Assembly: GCA_020633465.1 (NCBI GenBank)
Contig: JACKDN010000032.1
Location: 22,099 to 86,098 of the forward strand
Direction: 5' to 3'
DNA: 64,000 nucleotides
From: Myxococcales bacterium
Lineage (GTDB): Bacteria > Myxococcota_A > Bradymonadia > UBA7976 > UBA1532
In this document: piece after piece, positions 1 through 10,770 of the stretch
Numbering within the stretch: position 1 is the stretch's first letter
Layout: every line of letters begins with the position of its first letter
Notes under the pieces: generated by a model
Told to the model about the DNA's origin: nothing
Databases searched by the model: none
Seen by the model: the letters and a program-made list of their open reading frames with translations, nothing else
Made by a program: the position numbers and the translations under genes

Positions 1-958
1 GGTTGGCGTCGTTGTCCATGGCGTCGTTGCGCTGCCAGCTCGCCCGATCGGAGGCCGGGTGATCGGTCTCGATGAGATACCGGGTGGGCACCAGGCCCTC
101 GGGCACGCGATAGCGCAGCGTGATGGCTGCGTCCTCGGGCGACTCGCCGCGGGTGCCGCCGTCGCCGCGGTTGTGGACGACGATCGACCAGCGCAGCGCG
201 TCGCCGACCCAGGCGTCGGGCACGCCGCCGCTGCGACCGCCGCGCGCGAAGTCGGCGCAGTCGTCGAAGTCGCAGGGCCGGTCGGGCAGGGCCAGCTCGG
301 CGGCGAGGTGGAAGTCGGGCTTGGTGGGCGGCGGAGGCGGCGGGGGCGGGGGCGGAGGCGGCTCGCCGCCGCGGCACTCGCTGGTGGGCAGCGCGCGGTA
401 GGCGCCCTGATCGATCCAGTAGGTGAGCGGGCCGCCGCAGGGGCCGGTGAAGGGATCGTCGGCGTTGCCCCCTACGCGCACCTCGAAGTGCAGGTGGGGG
501 CCGGTGGAGAAGCCGCTGCTGCCCACCTGGCCCAGCTTCTCGCCGCAGCCGACCTGCTGGCCCTCGCGCACGACGATCGAGCCGCGGCGCAGGTGGGCGT
601 AGTAGGTCACCTTGCCGTCGTCGTGCTCGACGACGACGTGGTTGCCGAAGCCGCCGCCCCCGGCGCAGTCGGCGGTGGTGCAGCGATCGAACTCGCCGTC
701 GTGGGTGCGGGTGACCCGCCCGGCGGCGCCGGCGACGACGTCGCGGCCGGCGTCCTGGGCCTCGAAGCGGCCGATGATGGCGATGTCGGTGCCGCGGTGG
801 CCCCCGTAGGTGTGGCCGCCGCAGTTCCAGTCGCGGACGCCGCCGAGATCGAAGTAGGCGGTGACGGTGGCCTGGCCGATGACCGGGTTGCGGAACTCGG
901 CGCCGCCGGCCGGGCCGGCGAGCAGCGCGAGGGCGACGACGGCGACGCCGCGCCTCAT
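1..958 (-). CDS. M23 (LytM) family metallopeptidase, C-terminus off the left edge
   Basis: The ATG is at 958 on the minus strand and at least 319 codons are visible before the window edge. A signal peptide (MRRGVAVVALALLAGPAGGA) is followed by an M23 peptidase domain at about residues 25-165. Visible zinc ligands are H54 and D58 in GGHRGTDI, and GPHLHFEV near residue 155. Family knowledge makes this a secreted or periplasmic zinc endopeptidase that cuts peptidoglycan peptide bridges, or a degenerate relative that activates amidases. After the catalytic domain come a Cys-containing segment, a run of about 11 prolines, and a beta-rich stretch (VGDALRWSIVVHNRGDG) resembling CARDB/DUF11 adhesion modules. 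The start overlaps the stop of the upstream lipoprotein gene as ATGA (955-958), so the two are probably translationally coupled. The C-terminus and true length are unknown. Confidence 0.88.
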   Translation of the reverse strand, partial: MRRGVAVVALALLAGPAGGAEFRNPVIGQATVTAYFDLGGVRDWNCGGHTYGGHRGTDIAIIGRFEAQDAGRDVVAGAAGRVTRTHDGEFDRCTTADCAGGGGFGNHVVVEHDDGKVTYYAHLRRGSIVVREGQQVGCGEKLGQVGSSGFSTGPHLHFEVRVGGNADDPFTGPCGGPLTYWIDQGAYRALPTSECRGGEPPPPPPPPPPPPTKPDFHLAAELALPDRPCDFDDCADFARGGRSGGVPDAWVGDALRWSIVVHNRGDGGTRGESPEDAAITLRYRVPEGLVPTRYLIETDHPASDRASWQRNDAMDNDAN

Positions 959-1623
959 CGGGGCTTCACCGTGCGGGCGGCGGGATCGAAGACGTAGAGG
1001 CCGTCGCCGGCGTCGAAGACGACGCGGCCGTCCTCGACGCGGGTGCGGTCGGGGAAGGCGGGCACCGGCGCGAAGGCGTCGCCCGGCGCGTTGGTCAGGC
1101 GGCCCGAGGCGTCGAAGAAGCCGGCGACGCCGCCGCCGGCCGAGGACACCCACAGCAGGTGGCCGTCGGGCAGGTACACGGGGCGGTCGCTGCGGCCGTC
1201 GGTGGTGACGGCCGTGGGCACGCCGCCGGGGGCCACCTGCCAGACGTCGGTGAGCGGGCGGCGCGGGCTCTTGGTGTAGGCGACGCGGCCGTCGGGGGCG
1301 ACGGTGAGATCGGGCAGGACGTCGCGATCGACCGCGACGCCGTCGACGCGCAGGGTGCCGTCGGCTTCGACCCAGGCGGCCGCGCCGGGCGCCACGGCGG
1401 TGACGCGGGCGACGGCGCGGCGGTCGCGCCACAGGGTCGAGACGGGCGGCGCCTCGTGCGGGGGCGGGCCGGGATCGGGGACGACCCAGGCGGTGCCCGC
1501 GGTGGCGCGGACGGGCTGGGCGGTGGACGCGACGGGCGCGGGCGGGTCGGATGGGGCGCAGCCGCCGACCGCCGCCGCCAGCAGCAACGCGAGGGGCACG
1601 GTGAGGCGAAGGGCGCGGGCCAT
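955..1623 (-). CDS. lipoprotein with beta-propeller-like repeats
   Basis: This 222-residue protein begins MARALRLTVPLALLLAAAVGGC, a lipoprotein signal with the lipobox Cys at residue 22. The body contains TolB/PD40-like phrases (DGRVAYTKSPRRPLTDVWQV, RPVYLPDGHLLWVSSAGG, DGLYVFDPAARTVKPR), which suggests a small beta-propeller used as a binding platform. No enzymatic motif is visible. I chose the ATG at 1623 because it begins directly at the signal peptide and lies 7 nt after a credible -10; an ATG at 1635 would add only four residues. It is the first gene of a two-gene unit with the M23 peptidase (ATGA overlap), which hints at a role in cell-wall remodelling. The specific function is unknown. 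Confidence 0.75.
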   Translation of the reverse strand: MARALRLTVPLALLLAAAVGGCAPSDPPAPVASTAQPVRATAGTAWVVPDPGPPPHEAPPVSTLWRDRRAVARVTAVAPGAAAWVEADGTLRVDGVAVDRDVLPDLTVAPDGRVAYTKSPRRPLTDVWQVAPGGVPTAVTTDGRSDRPVYLPDGHLLWVSSAGGGVAGFFDASGRLTNAPGDAFAPVPAFPDRTRVEDGRVVFDAGDGLYVFDPAARTVKPR

Positions 1624-1630
1624 GGACGAC

Positions 1631-1659
1631 AGCATGGCGCACGGGGCGGGTGGCGGCAA
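1631..1659 (-). promoter_or_regulatory. probable leaderless promoter of the lipoprotein-M23 operon
   Basis: Reading the minus strand, TTGCCG (1654-1659), a 17-nt spacer and CATGCT (1631-1636) resemble a sigma-70 promoter. The -10 ends 7 nt before the ATG at 1623 and no Shine-Dalgarno sequence lies between them, so the transcript would start at or next to the start codon. Confidence 0.4.
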
Positions 1660-1674
1660 GCGAGGGGGCAAACA

Positions 1675-1750
1675 TCCGCTGTGGCTGTAGGGCACCCCGC
1701 CCCGGGGGGATCTATCGGCCAGCCGCGACGCGTGTTGCACACAAAGTGAG
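1675..1750. repeat. 76-bp direct repeat, copy 1
   Basis: This copy is identical to 1787-1862 except for one base (A here, G there, in the CGCGRCGCG segment). Each copy holds GTGGCTG ... CAGCCGC arms able to form a 7-bp stem with one G:U pair, and a G/C-rich centre (CCCCGCCCCGGGGGG). It lies in the 349-bp divergent intergenic region between the lipoprotein-M23 operon and the RND pump. It could be a dispersed intergenic repeat, a duplicated regulatory site or a small structured RNA. Confidence 0.9.
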
Positions 1751-1786
1751 GTCGCCCTCACGCCCGAAGCGCAACACCTGGATCAT

Positions 1787-1862
1787 TCCGCTGTGGCTGT
1801 AGGGCACCCCGCCCCGGGGGGATCTATCGGCCAGCCGCGGCGCGTGTTGCACACAAAGTGAG
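1787..1862. repeat. 76-bp direct repeat, copy 2
   Basis: This second copy starts 112 bp after the first, with 36 bp of unrelated sequence between them. It ends 110 bp before the start codon of the RND outer-membrane factor. Apart from these two copies I see nothing else recognisable in the 1624-1972 gap. Confidence 0.9.
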
Positions 1863-1972
1863 CCGCCCGCGCCGGCCACCTCCGCCCGGCCACGCGCCCG
1901 ATCCCATCACCAGCCTGGAACCGACGCCCCGTCCGCGGCATCTTCTCCGGCCTCGACCCGGAGTCCGCCCCC

Positions 1973-3391
1973 TTGCCGCGCGCCGCCCTGCTGGTGGCCA
2001 CCGCCCTCGCGCTGGTGGCCTGCAACCCGCACCAGGCTCGCCGCGTCGACGACGTCGGCGCCGGCCCCGTCGCCGTGCCCGCCGCCTTCGCCGCCGCGGA
2101 CACCGCCGCCGCGGGCGCCGCCGCCCCGCCCGATCGCTGGTGGACCGCCTTCCACGATCCCGGCCTCGACGCCCTGATGGCCCGCGTCGAAGCCGACAAC
2201 CTGTCCCTGCGCGCCGCCTTCGCCCGCCTCGACCGCGCCCGCGCCCTGGCCCGCCTCGCCGGCGCCGGCCGCTTCCCCACCCTGCAGGCCCAAGCCAGCG
2301 CCGGCACCCGCCGCACCAACTTCTTCGGCCAGACCCGCGACACCGAGGACTACAGCGTCGGCCTCGCCGCCAGCTACGAGGTCGATCTGTGGGGCCGCGC
2401 CGCCGCCCTCGCCCGCGCCGGCGAGCTGGAGGCCCGCGCCACCGCCCTCGACGTGCGCGCCGCGGGCCTGTCCGTCGCCGGCGAGGTGGCCACCGCGTGG
2501 TTCACCCTGCGCGAGCTGCGCGCCCAGCGCGCCCTGCTCGACGCCCACGTGCAGCGCAACGCGTCCCTGCTCGAGAAGCTCGAGGCCCGCGCCCAGAGCG
2601 GCCTGACGCCGGTGGTCGCCGCGCAGCAGCAGCGCCAGGTGCTGCTGGCCACCCAGAGCCAGCTGCCCGACGTCGACGGGCGCATCGCCGCCGTCGAGGC
2701 CCAGCTCGCCACCCTGGCCGGCGTGGTCCCTGGCGCCCTCGCGCTGGACGCCACCGCCGCCCTGCCCGATCCCCCCGCGCCCCCCGCCCTGGGCCTGCCC
2801 GCGGCGCTGCTCGACCGCCGCCCCGACGTGGCGGCGGCGCGCCTGCGGGTGGTCGCCGCCGACGAGCGCGTCGGGGCCGCCGTCGCCGAGCGCTGGCCCT
2901 CGCTGCGCCTGGCCGCCGACACCGGCTTCGCCGCCTCCGAGCTGGCCGATCTGATCAGCAGCTGGGTCTACAGCCTCTCCGCCTCGCTGGTGGCGCCCCT
3001 CTTCGACGGCGGCGCGCGCTCGGCCCAGGTGGACGCCCAGCGCGCGCTGGTCGAGGCCCAGCTGGCCGAGCTGGGCGCGGTGGTGCTGAACGCGCTGCGC
3101 GAGGTGCAGGACGCCCGCGCGCAGCTCGATCACGCCCGCGCGCGCGTCGAGGCGCTGGCCGCCGAGGTCGACGCGGCGCAGCGCCTGGTCGACGAGACGA
3201 CGGCCCGCTTCGAGCAGGGCCTCGACGACTTCCTGCCCGTGGTCGTCGCCATCCGGGGACACCAGCAGACCGAGCGCGCGCTGCTCGCCGCGCGCCGCAC
3301 CTGGCTGACCGAGGCCGTCCGCCTGCACCGCGCCCTGGGCGGCGGGTGGGACCTGAAGCCGAAGCCGAAGCCGAAGAAAGGCGACGCATGA
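1973..3391 (+). CDS. NodT/OprM-type outer-membrane efflux lipoprotein
   Basis: This 472-residue protein starts with a lipoprotein signal (MPRAALLVATALALVAC, Cys17). It carries the family hallmark PPDRWWTAFHDPGLDALM near residue 60, followed by two long coiled-coil/beta-barrel repeats of the TolC superfamily. LLDRRPDVAAARLRV marks the start of the second repeat. Family knowledge: a trimeric outer-membrane channel with periplasmic alpha-barrel that serves as exit duct of a tripartite RND pump. It is first in a three-gene operon, and its stop overlaps the next start as ATGA (3388-3391). The C-terminus is Lys/Pro rich (KPKPKPKK). Length is normal for the family. The substrate cannot be inferred from this subunit. 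Confidence 0.93.
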   Translation: MPRAALLVATALALVACNPHQARRVDDVGAGPVAVPAAFAAADTAAAGAAAPPDRWWTAFHDPGLDALMARVEADNLSLRAAFARLDRARALARLAGAGRFPTLQAQASAGTRRTNFFGQTRDTEDYSVGLAASYEVDLWGRAAALARAGELEARATALDVRAAGLSVAGEVATAWFTLRELRAQRALLDAHVQRNASLLEKLEARAQSGLTPVVAAQQQRQVLLATQSQLPDVDGRIAAVEAQLATLAGVVPGALALDATAALPDPPAPPALGLPAALLDRRPDVAAARLRVVAADERVGAAVAERWPSLRLAADTGFAASELADLISSWVYSLSASLVAPLFDGGARSAQVDAQRALVEAQLAELGAVVLNALREVQDARAQLDHARARVEALAAEVDAAQRLVDETTARFEQGLDDFLPVVVAIRGHQQTERALLAARRTWLTEAVRLHRALGGGWDLKPKPKPKKGDA

Positions 3392-4470
3392 GCCTGCATC
3401 GCTGCCTGCTCGTCGTGCTCGCGCTCAGCGCGGCCGCCTGCGACGACGACGCGTCGTCCGCCGAGAAGGGTCCGGGCGGTCCGGGCGGCGGTCCGCCGCC
3501 GGCCCGGGTGGCCGTGGCGCCCGTGCGCACCGGCGCCCTGCGCGACGCGCGCACGTTCCTGGGGCAGACCCGCCCGGTGCAGCGCGCCGAGCTGGCGGCG
3601 GCGGTGTCCGGCAAGGTCGAGGCCGTGCCGGTGCGCGAGGGCGACGCGGTGAAGGCCGGCGATCCGCTCGTCGAGCTCGACCGGGCCCTGGTCGAGCCGC
3701 AGCTGGCCGCGGCGCGCGCCCGCGAGGCGCGCACCGGCGCCGAGCTGGCGCAGGCCCGCCGCGAGCTCGAGCGCGCCAAGAAGCTGCCCCACCCGGTGAT
3801 CACCGACGCCGAGCGCGAGAAGTTCGAGGCGCGCGTCGACATGCTCAGCGCCCAGGCCCGCGCGGACACGGCCGAGACGAAGCGCCTGCGCGCCGAGCTC
3901 GATCGCCACGTGGTGGCCGCGCCCTTCGACGGCGTGGTCAGCGCGCGGCACGTCGAGCCGGGGGTGTGGGTCAACGCGGGCCAGCCCACCGTCGGCCTCG
4001 TCTCGTCGCAGGCCCTCGAGATCACGGTGCAGGTCGCGCAGTCGCTGCTGCCTCACCTGGCGCCCGGCCAGCCGGCGGTGCTGGTGGGCCCCGGCGACGC
4101 GACGGCGCCGGCCGAGATCCGCGGCGTCGTGCCCACCCTGGACGCCACCACCCGCACCATCGAGGTGCGCCTCGTCCCGACCGGTGACCGACCCGCCTGG
4201 CTGGTGCCGGGCATGGCGCTCGACGTGCGCTTCGACGTGCCCGTCGGCGAGGGCCTGCTGGTGCCCCGCGACGCGCTGGTGCGCACCCCCGCGGGCGTGC
4301 GCATCGTGAAGGCCGTCGACGGCAAGGCCGCGCCCCTCACGGTGCAGGTGACCGCCACCGCCGACGCCACCGCGCTGGTCGTGGCCGAGGGGCTCGCCGC
4401 CGGGGACACCGTCGTCACCCGCGGCAACGAGCGCGTGCGCCCGGGCCAACCCCTGCAGGTCGTGGAGTAG
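3388..4470 (+). CDS. RND efflux periplasmic adaptor (membrane fusion protein)
   Basis: This 360-residue protein begins MSLHRCLLVVLALSAAAC, a lipoprotein signal with Cys18. A lipoyl-like half (AAVSGKVEAVPVREGDAVKAG), a helical hairpin (about residues 100-165), a second lipoyl half (VVAAPFDGVVSARHVEPG) and beta-barrel/membrane-proximal domains are visible in the usual HlyD/AcrA order. It bridges the inner-membrane RND permease to the outer-membrane channel. The start is fixed by ATGA overlap with the upstream stop. The gene ends with TAG 2 nt before the permease start. The compact hairpin fits the AcrA/MdtA class rather than a type I secretion adaptor. Confidence 0.93.
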   Translation: MSLHRCLLVVLALSAAACDDDASSAEKGPGGPGGGPPPARVAVAPVRTGALRDARTFLGQTRPVQRAELAAAVSGKVEAVPVREGDAVKAGDPLVELDRALVEPQLAAARAREARTGAELAQARRELERAKKLPHPVITDAEREKFEARVDMLSAQARADTAETKRLRAELDRHVVAAPFDGVVSARHVEPGVWVNAGQPTVGLVSSQALEITVQVAQSLLPHLAPGQPAVLVGPGDATAPAEIRGVVPTLDATTRTIEVRLVPTGDRPAWLVPGMALDVRFDVPVGEGLLVPRDALVRTPAGVRIVKAVDGKAAPLTVQVTATADATALVVAEGLAAGDTVVTRGNERVRPGQPLQVVE

Positions 4471-4472
4471 CC

Positions 4473-7613
<3,141 letters not shown>

Positions 7614-7633
7614 TCCGCGGGCACACCGCCGCC

Positions 7634-7662
7634 TTGCCTGGCGCGGCCGCCCGCTGCATCCT
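7634..7662 (+). promoter_or_regulatory. probable leaderless promoter of the split membrane methyltransferase-like operon
   Basis: TTGCCT (7634-7639), a 17-nt spacer and CATCCT (7657-7662) form a plausible promoter. The -10 ends 6 nt before the ATG at 7669 and there is no Shine-Dalgarno sequence between them. Confidence 0.45.
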
Positions 7663-7668
7663 GCGCCG

Positions 7669-8295
7669 ATGAACGCGCCCCCCCGCCCCCTGCCCCGGCC
7701 GCTGGTCTTCGCGGTCTTCGTGGCCTCCGGCTTCGCCGCGCTGCTGTACCAGGTCATCTGGCAGCGCGCCCTGTTCACCATCTTCGGCACCAACATCGAG
7801 TCGGTCACCGTGGTGGTCACCGCCTTCATGGTGGGCCTGGGCTTCGGCAGCCTGGCCGGCGGCGCGCTGAGCCGGCGCCCCGACCGCCCGGTGCTGACCC
7901 TCTTCGCGCTCATCGAGTGCGCCATCGGCGTCTACGGCGTCGCCTCGCTGCACCTCTTCGCCGCCGTCGGCCACACCGGCGTGGGCGGCTCGCTCGTGAT
8001 CGTCGGCTTCGTCACCTTCGCGCTCGTGCTGCTGCCCACCCTGCTGATGGGCTCGACCCTGCCCCTGCTGGTGGCGCACCTGGTGCGCGTCGACGGCGAC
8101 GTCGGGCAGGCCGTCGGCTGGCTGTACGCGGTGAACACCCTGGGCGCCGCCCTCGGCGCCTTCGCCGGCGCGCTGGTGCTGCTGGGCACCTTCGGCATGC
8201 AGGGCTCGGTCTACGTCGCCGCGGCGCTGAACCTGATCGTCGGCCTCGGCGTCCTGGCGCTGGCCCGCCGCGCGCCCCGGGCGGTGGCCGCGTGA
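7669..8295 (+). CDS. N-terminal membrane half of a fused MFS/spermidine-synthase-like protein
   Basis: This 208-residue, strongly hydrophobic protein has about six transmembrane helices. The opening FVASGFAALLYQVIWQRALF and SVTVVVTAFMVGLGFGSLAGG are signatures of the membrane part of 'fused MFS/spermidine synthase' proteins. Relatives normally run straight into a second helical bundle and a C-terminal methyltransferase-fold domain. Here the frame stops at TGA 8293-8295, and the next gene starts at ATG 8295-8297 (TGATG overlap). The two products therefore probably act as one complex. The reaction is unknown. Either a natural split or a single indel could explain the break; hydrophobic sequence resumes immediately after the overlap. 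Confidence 0.8.
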   Translation: MNAPPRPLPRPLVFAVFVASGFAALLYQVIWQRALFTIFGTNIESVTVVVTAFMVGLGFGSLAGGALSRRPDRPVLTLFALIECAIGVYGVASLHLFAAVGHTGVGGSLVIVGFVTFALVLLPTLLMGSTLPLLVAHLVRVDGDVGQAVGWLYAVNTLGAALGAFAGALVLLGTFGMQGSVYVAAALNLIVGLGVLALARRAPRAVAA

Positions 8296-9833
8296 TGGCC
8301 CTCGCCCTCGTCCTGGCCGCCCTGAGCGGCTTCATCGCCCTGTCCTACGAGGTGCTCTGGTTCCGCCTGGTCAGCTTCGTCTCGCAGGGCACCGCCGCCG
8401 CCTTCGGCCTGGCCCTCGGCGCCTACCTGCTGGGCCTCGCCGGCGGCGCCCTGCTCAGCGTCCGCTATCGCCAGGCCGCCGGCACCCACGACCGCCGCCA
8501 GCTGCGCGCCGTCGCCGCGTTCGGCGTGGCCTCGAACGTCGTCGCCTTCCTGGTCGCCCCGGCCATGGCCTTCGCGGTCGGCCACGTCCACTGGGCCCTC
8601 ACCCTGCCCATCGTGGCGTTCGCCGCCCTGCTGCTGGGGGCCAACTTCCCCCTGCTGTGCCACTTCGGCGTCGCCCCCGACGACCGCGCCGGCGCGGGCC
8701 TCAGCTATCTGTACCTGGCCAACATCGTCGGCTCGGCCGCGGGCAGCCTGCTGACCGGCTTCGTCCTGATGGACCACCTGCCCTTCGCGCAGATCACCCT
8801 CATCCTGGTCGTCACCGGCCTCACCACCAGCGCCGTCACGCTGGCGCTGTCGCGGCTGGGCCGCAAGGCCCTGCTCGGCTGGCTGAACGGCGTCGTGGTC
8901 GCCACCCTGCTCGTGCTGGCCGCCGCCCCGACCCTCTACACGCAGATCTGGGCGCGCCTGTACTTCAAGCAGGACTTCGGCCCCGACACCCACTTCAGCG
9001 AGGTCGTCGAGAACAAGAGCGGCGTCATCACCGTGACCCCCGACGGCCGCATCTTCGGCGGCGGCGCCTACGACGGGAAGTTCGACGTCGACGTGAAGGA
9101 CTGGGACTGGATCGTCCGCCCCTACGCCCTGTCGGCCTTCCACCCGGCCCCGCGCCGCGTGCTGATGTTCGGCCTGTCGTCGGGGGCCTGGGCCCAGATC
9201 CTGGCCCACAACCCCGAGGTCGAGCACCTGACCGTGGTCGAGATCAACCCGGGCTACCTCGACCTCATCCCGCGCCACCCGAACGTCGCCAGCCTGCTCG
9301 ACAACCCCAAGGTCGACCTCGTGATCGACGACGGCCGCCGCTGGCTGCGCGCCCACCCGGACGCCCGCTTCGACGCCATCGTCTTCAACGTCACCCACAG
9401 CTGGCGCGCCTTCTCGAGCAACGTGCTGTCGGTGGAGTTCCTCGAGTCCATCCGGCGCCACCTGGCCCCGGGCGGCGTCTACTTCTACAACACGACGTGG
9501 TCGAAGGACGCCATGGCCACCGCCCTGAAGGTGTTCCCGCACACCCTGATGGTCGTGAACAGCCTGGCGGTCAGCGACCAGCCCCTCGCGGTCGACAAGG
9601 CGCGCTGGCGCGACGTGCTGGCGCGCTACACGTTGGACGGTCGGCGGCTGTTCGATCCCGACTCGCCGATCGATCAGCTGCGGCTGGACGAGATCGTGAA
9701 CCTGGTGGACACGATGGGGCACGACCTCGAGACGGACATCCGCTTCCTCGACCGCGCGCAGATCGAGGCGCGCGCCCGCGAGGGCCGCGTCATCACCGAC
9801 GACAACATGATCACCGAGTACGGCTTCCTCTGA
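8295..9833 (+). CDS. membrane protein with C-terminal spermidine-synthase-like domain
   Basis: This 512-residue protein has about six to seven N-terminal transmembrane helices (FIALSYEVLWFRLVSFVSQG repeats the family's 'YEVLW' signature). A SAM/spermidine-synthase-like Rossmann domain follows at about residues 230-510. Motif I is VLMFGLSSGAWAQIL, the acidic ribose-binding motif is VVEINPGYLDL, and post-I is VIDDGRRWL. Where true aminopropyltransferases have a catalytic Asp (DxxDP), this protein reads IVFNVTHSWRAFS. Polyamine synthesis is therefore doubtful, and a methyltransferase or binding role is equally possible. Translation is coupled to the upstream half through TGATG. The gene ends 13 bp from the convergent gene at 9847. 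Confidence 0.82.
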   Translation: MALALVLAALSGFIALSYEVLWFRLVSFVSQGTAAAFGLALGAYLLGLAGGALLSVRYRQAAGTHDRRQLRAVAAFGVASNVVAFLVAPAMAFAVGHVHWALTLPIVAFAALLLGANFPLLCHFGVAPDDRAGAGLSYLYLANIVGSAAGSLLTGFVLMDHLPFAQITLILVVTGLTTSAVTLALSRLGRKALLGWLNGVVVATLLVLAAAPTLYTQIWARLYFKQDFGPDTHFSEVVENKSGVITVTPDGRIFGGGAYDGKFDVDVKDWDWIVRPYALSAFHPAPRRVLMFGLSSGAWAQILAHNPEVEHLTVVEINPGYLDLIPRHPNVASLLDNPKVDLVIDDGRRWLRAHPDARFDAIVFNVTHSWRAFSSNVLSVEFLESIRRHLAPGGVYFYNTTWSKDAMATALKVFPHTLMVVNSLAVSDQPLAVDKARWRDVLARYTLDGRRLFDPDSPIDQLRLDEIVNLVDTMGHDLETDIRFLDRAQIEARAREGRVITDDNMITEYGFL

Positions 9834-9846
9834 GCCCGTCGGGGCG

Positions 9847-10665
9847 TCAGGCCACCGAGCGGTAGGCCAGCAGCACGTCGGCCACCCGGCCCAGCGTGCC
9901 GTCGGTGCGGCGGAAGGTGCTCTGCGCGATCTCGGCGTTGCCGTCCGCGCGCTCGCGGTGAGCGGCGCGCGCGCGCAGCTCGATCGAAGCGACGCCGGCC
10001 TCGGTCAGGCTGCGGGTGCGGCGCCCGTCGAAGACGACCGCGTCGGCGAAGGCGGTGTCGCGCGCGTCGAAGACGCCGTCGCCGTTGTCGTCCAGCAGCG
10101 CCAGATCGGCGAAGCCGTCGCGCGCGCCCGTCGCGTCACCGAACAGCTCGGCGCCGCTGGTGATGCGGCCGTCGCCGTCGCGATCCAGCGCGAGGAACGC
10201 GTCGCCCCCGGCCACGGTGGCCGCGCGATCCGCGCGCCCGTCGGCGTCGAGGTCGAAATCGAAACCGTCGGCCACGCCGGTCAGGCTGATCCGCCCGTCG
10301 CCGTCGAGGTCGAGCACCAGCGGATCCTGGCGCTTCGCCTCGCCCTCGGGCGCGTCGGCGCGCGCCTCGGCCACGGTGACCTCGATCTCGAAGTCGACGC
10401 GCACCGCCACCTCGGCCTCGAGCGCGGTCGTCGTCTCGGTCTTCAGCTCGACGCCGGCCTCGGCCAGCTCGGCGTCCACCTTCTCGGCGTCCTCGCGCCC
10501 CAGCGTGCGCATCAGCACCAGCAGATCGGCGCGATCGCGCACCGACACGCGGTCCTCGAGGTCGGAGGTCTCGGCGGCGGCCACCTCGGCGGATGCCGGC
10601 GCGGCGCGCCGAGGGGCGGGCGGGACGATGGGGGGTGCGGTGCGCGCGTGCACGGCGAGCGGCAT
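9847..10665 (-). CDS. calcium-binding-repeat (EF-hand/RTX-associated type) protein
   Basis: This 272-residue protein has no clear signal peptide. The N-terminal half is acidic and Ala-rich with a helical stretch. The C-terminal half (about residues 140-255) carries several DxDxDG loops: VLDLDGDGRISLTG, FDLDADGRADRA, LALDRDGDGRITSG, LLDDNGDGVFDARD. The order, including AELFGDATGARDGFADL, matches the module seen in secreted haemolysin-type calcium-binding proteins. I prefer the ATG at 10665 because GGAGG lies 5 nt upstream; the ATG at 10710 lacks a ribosome site and would add 15 residues. It is probably a secreted or surface calcium-binding protein of unknown role, and it converges with the gene ending at 9833. 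Confidence 0.8.
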   Translation of the reverse strand: MPLAVHARTAPPIVPPAPRRAAPASAEVAAAETSDLEDRVSVRDRADLLVLMRTLGREDAEKVDAELAEAGVELKTETTTALEAEVAVRVDFEIEVTVAEARADAPEGEAKRQDPLVLDLDGDGRISLTGVADGFDFDLDADGRADRAATVAGGDAFLALDRDGDGRITSGAELFGDATGARDGFADLALLDDNGDGVFDARDTAFADAVVFDGRRTRSLTEAGVASIELRARAAHRERADGNAEIAQSTFRRTDGTLGRVADVLLAYRSVA

Positions 10666-10770
10666 CGGGGCCTCCAGCCGGGCGGAGACACCACCGCCCA
10701 CTCGGGTCATCGACGCCGAGCGGCCCGACTTGAGGAAAAAGTTATGCGGCGAGTGAGCGCGGGCGGGGGC

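Noticed and set aside
59..997. A plus-strand open frame of about 312 codons over the left end
   Set aside because: It is antisense to the M23 peptidase, whose signal peptide and metal-binding motifs are clear, and it has only Ala/Gly/Val-rich content.
1675..1862. The two 76-bp repeats as a minimal CRISPR array
   Set aside because: The repeat is far longer than a CRISPR repeat, there are only two copies with one 36-bp gap, and no cas gene is near.
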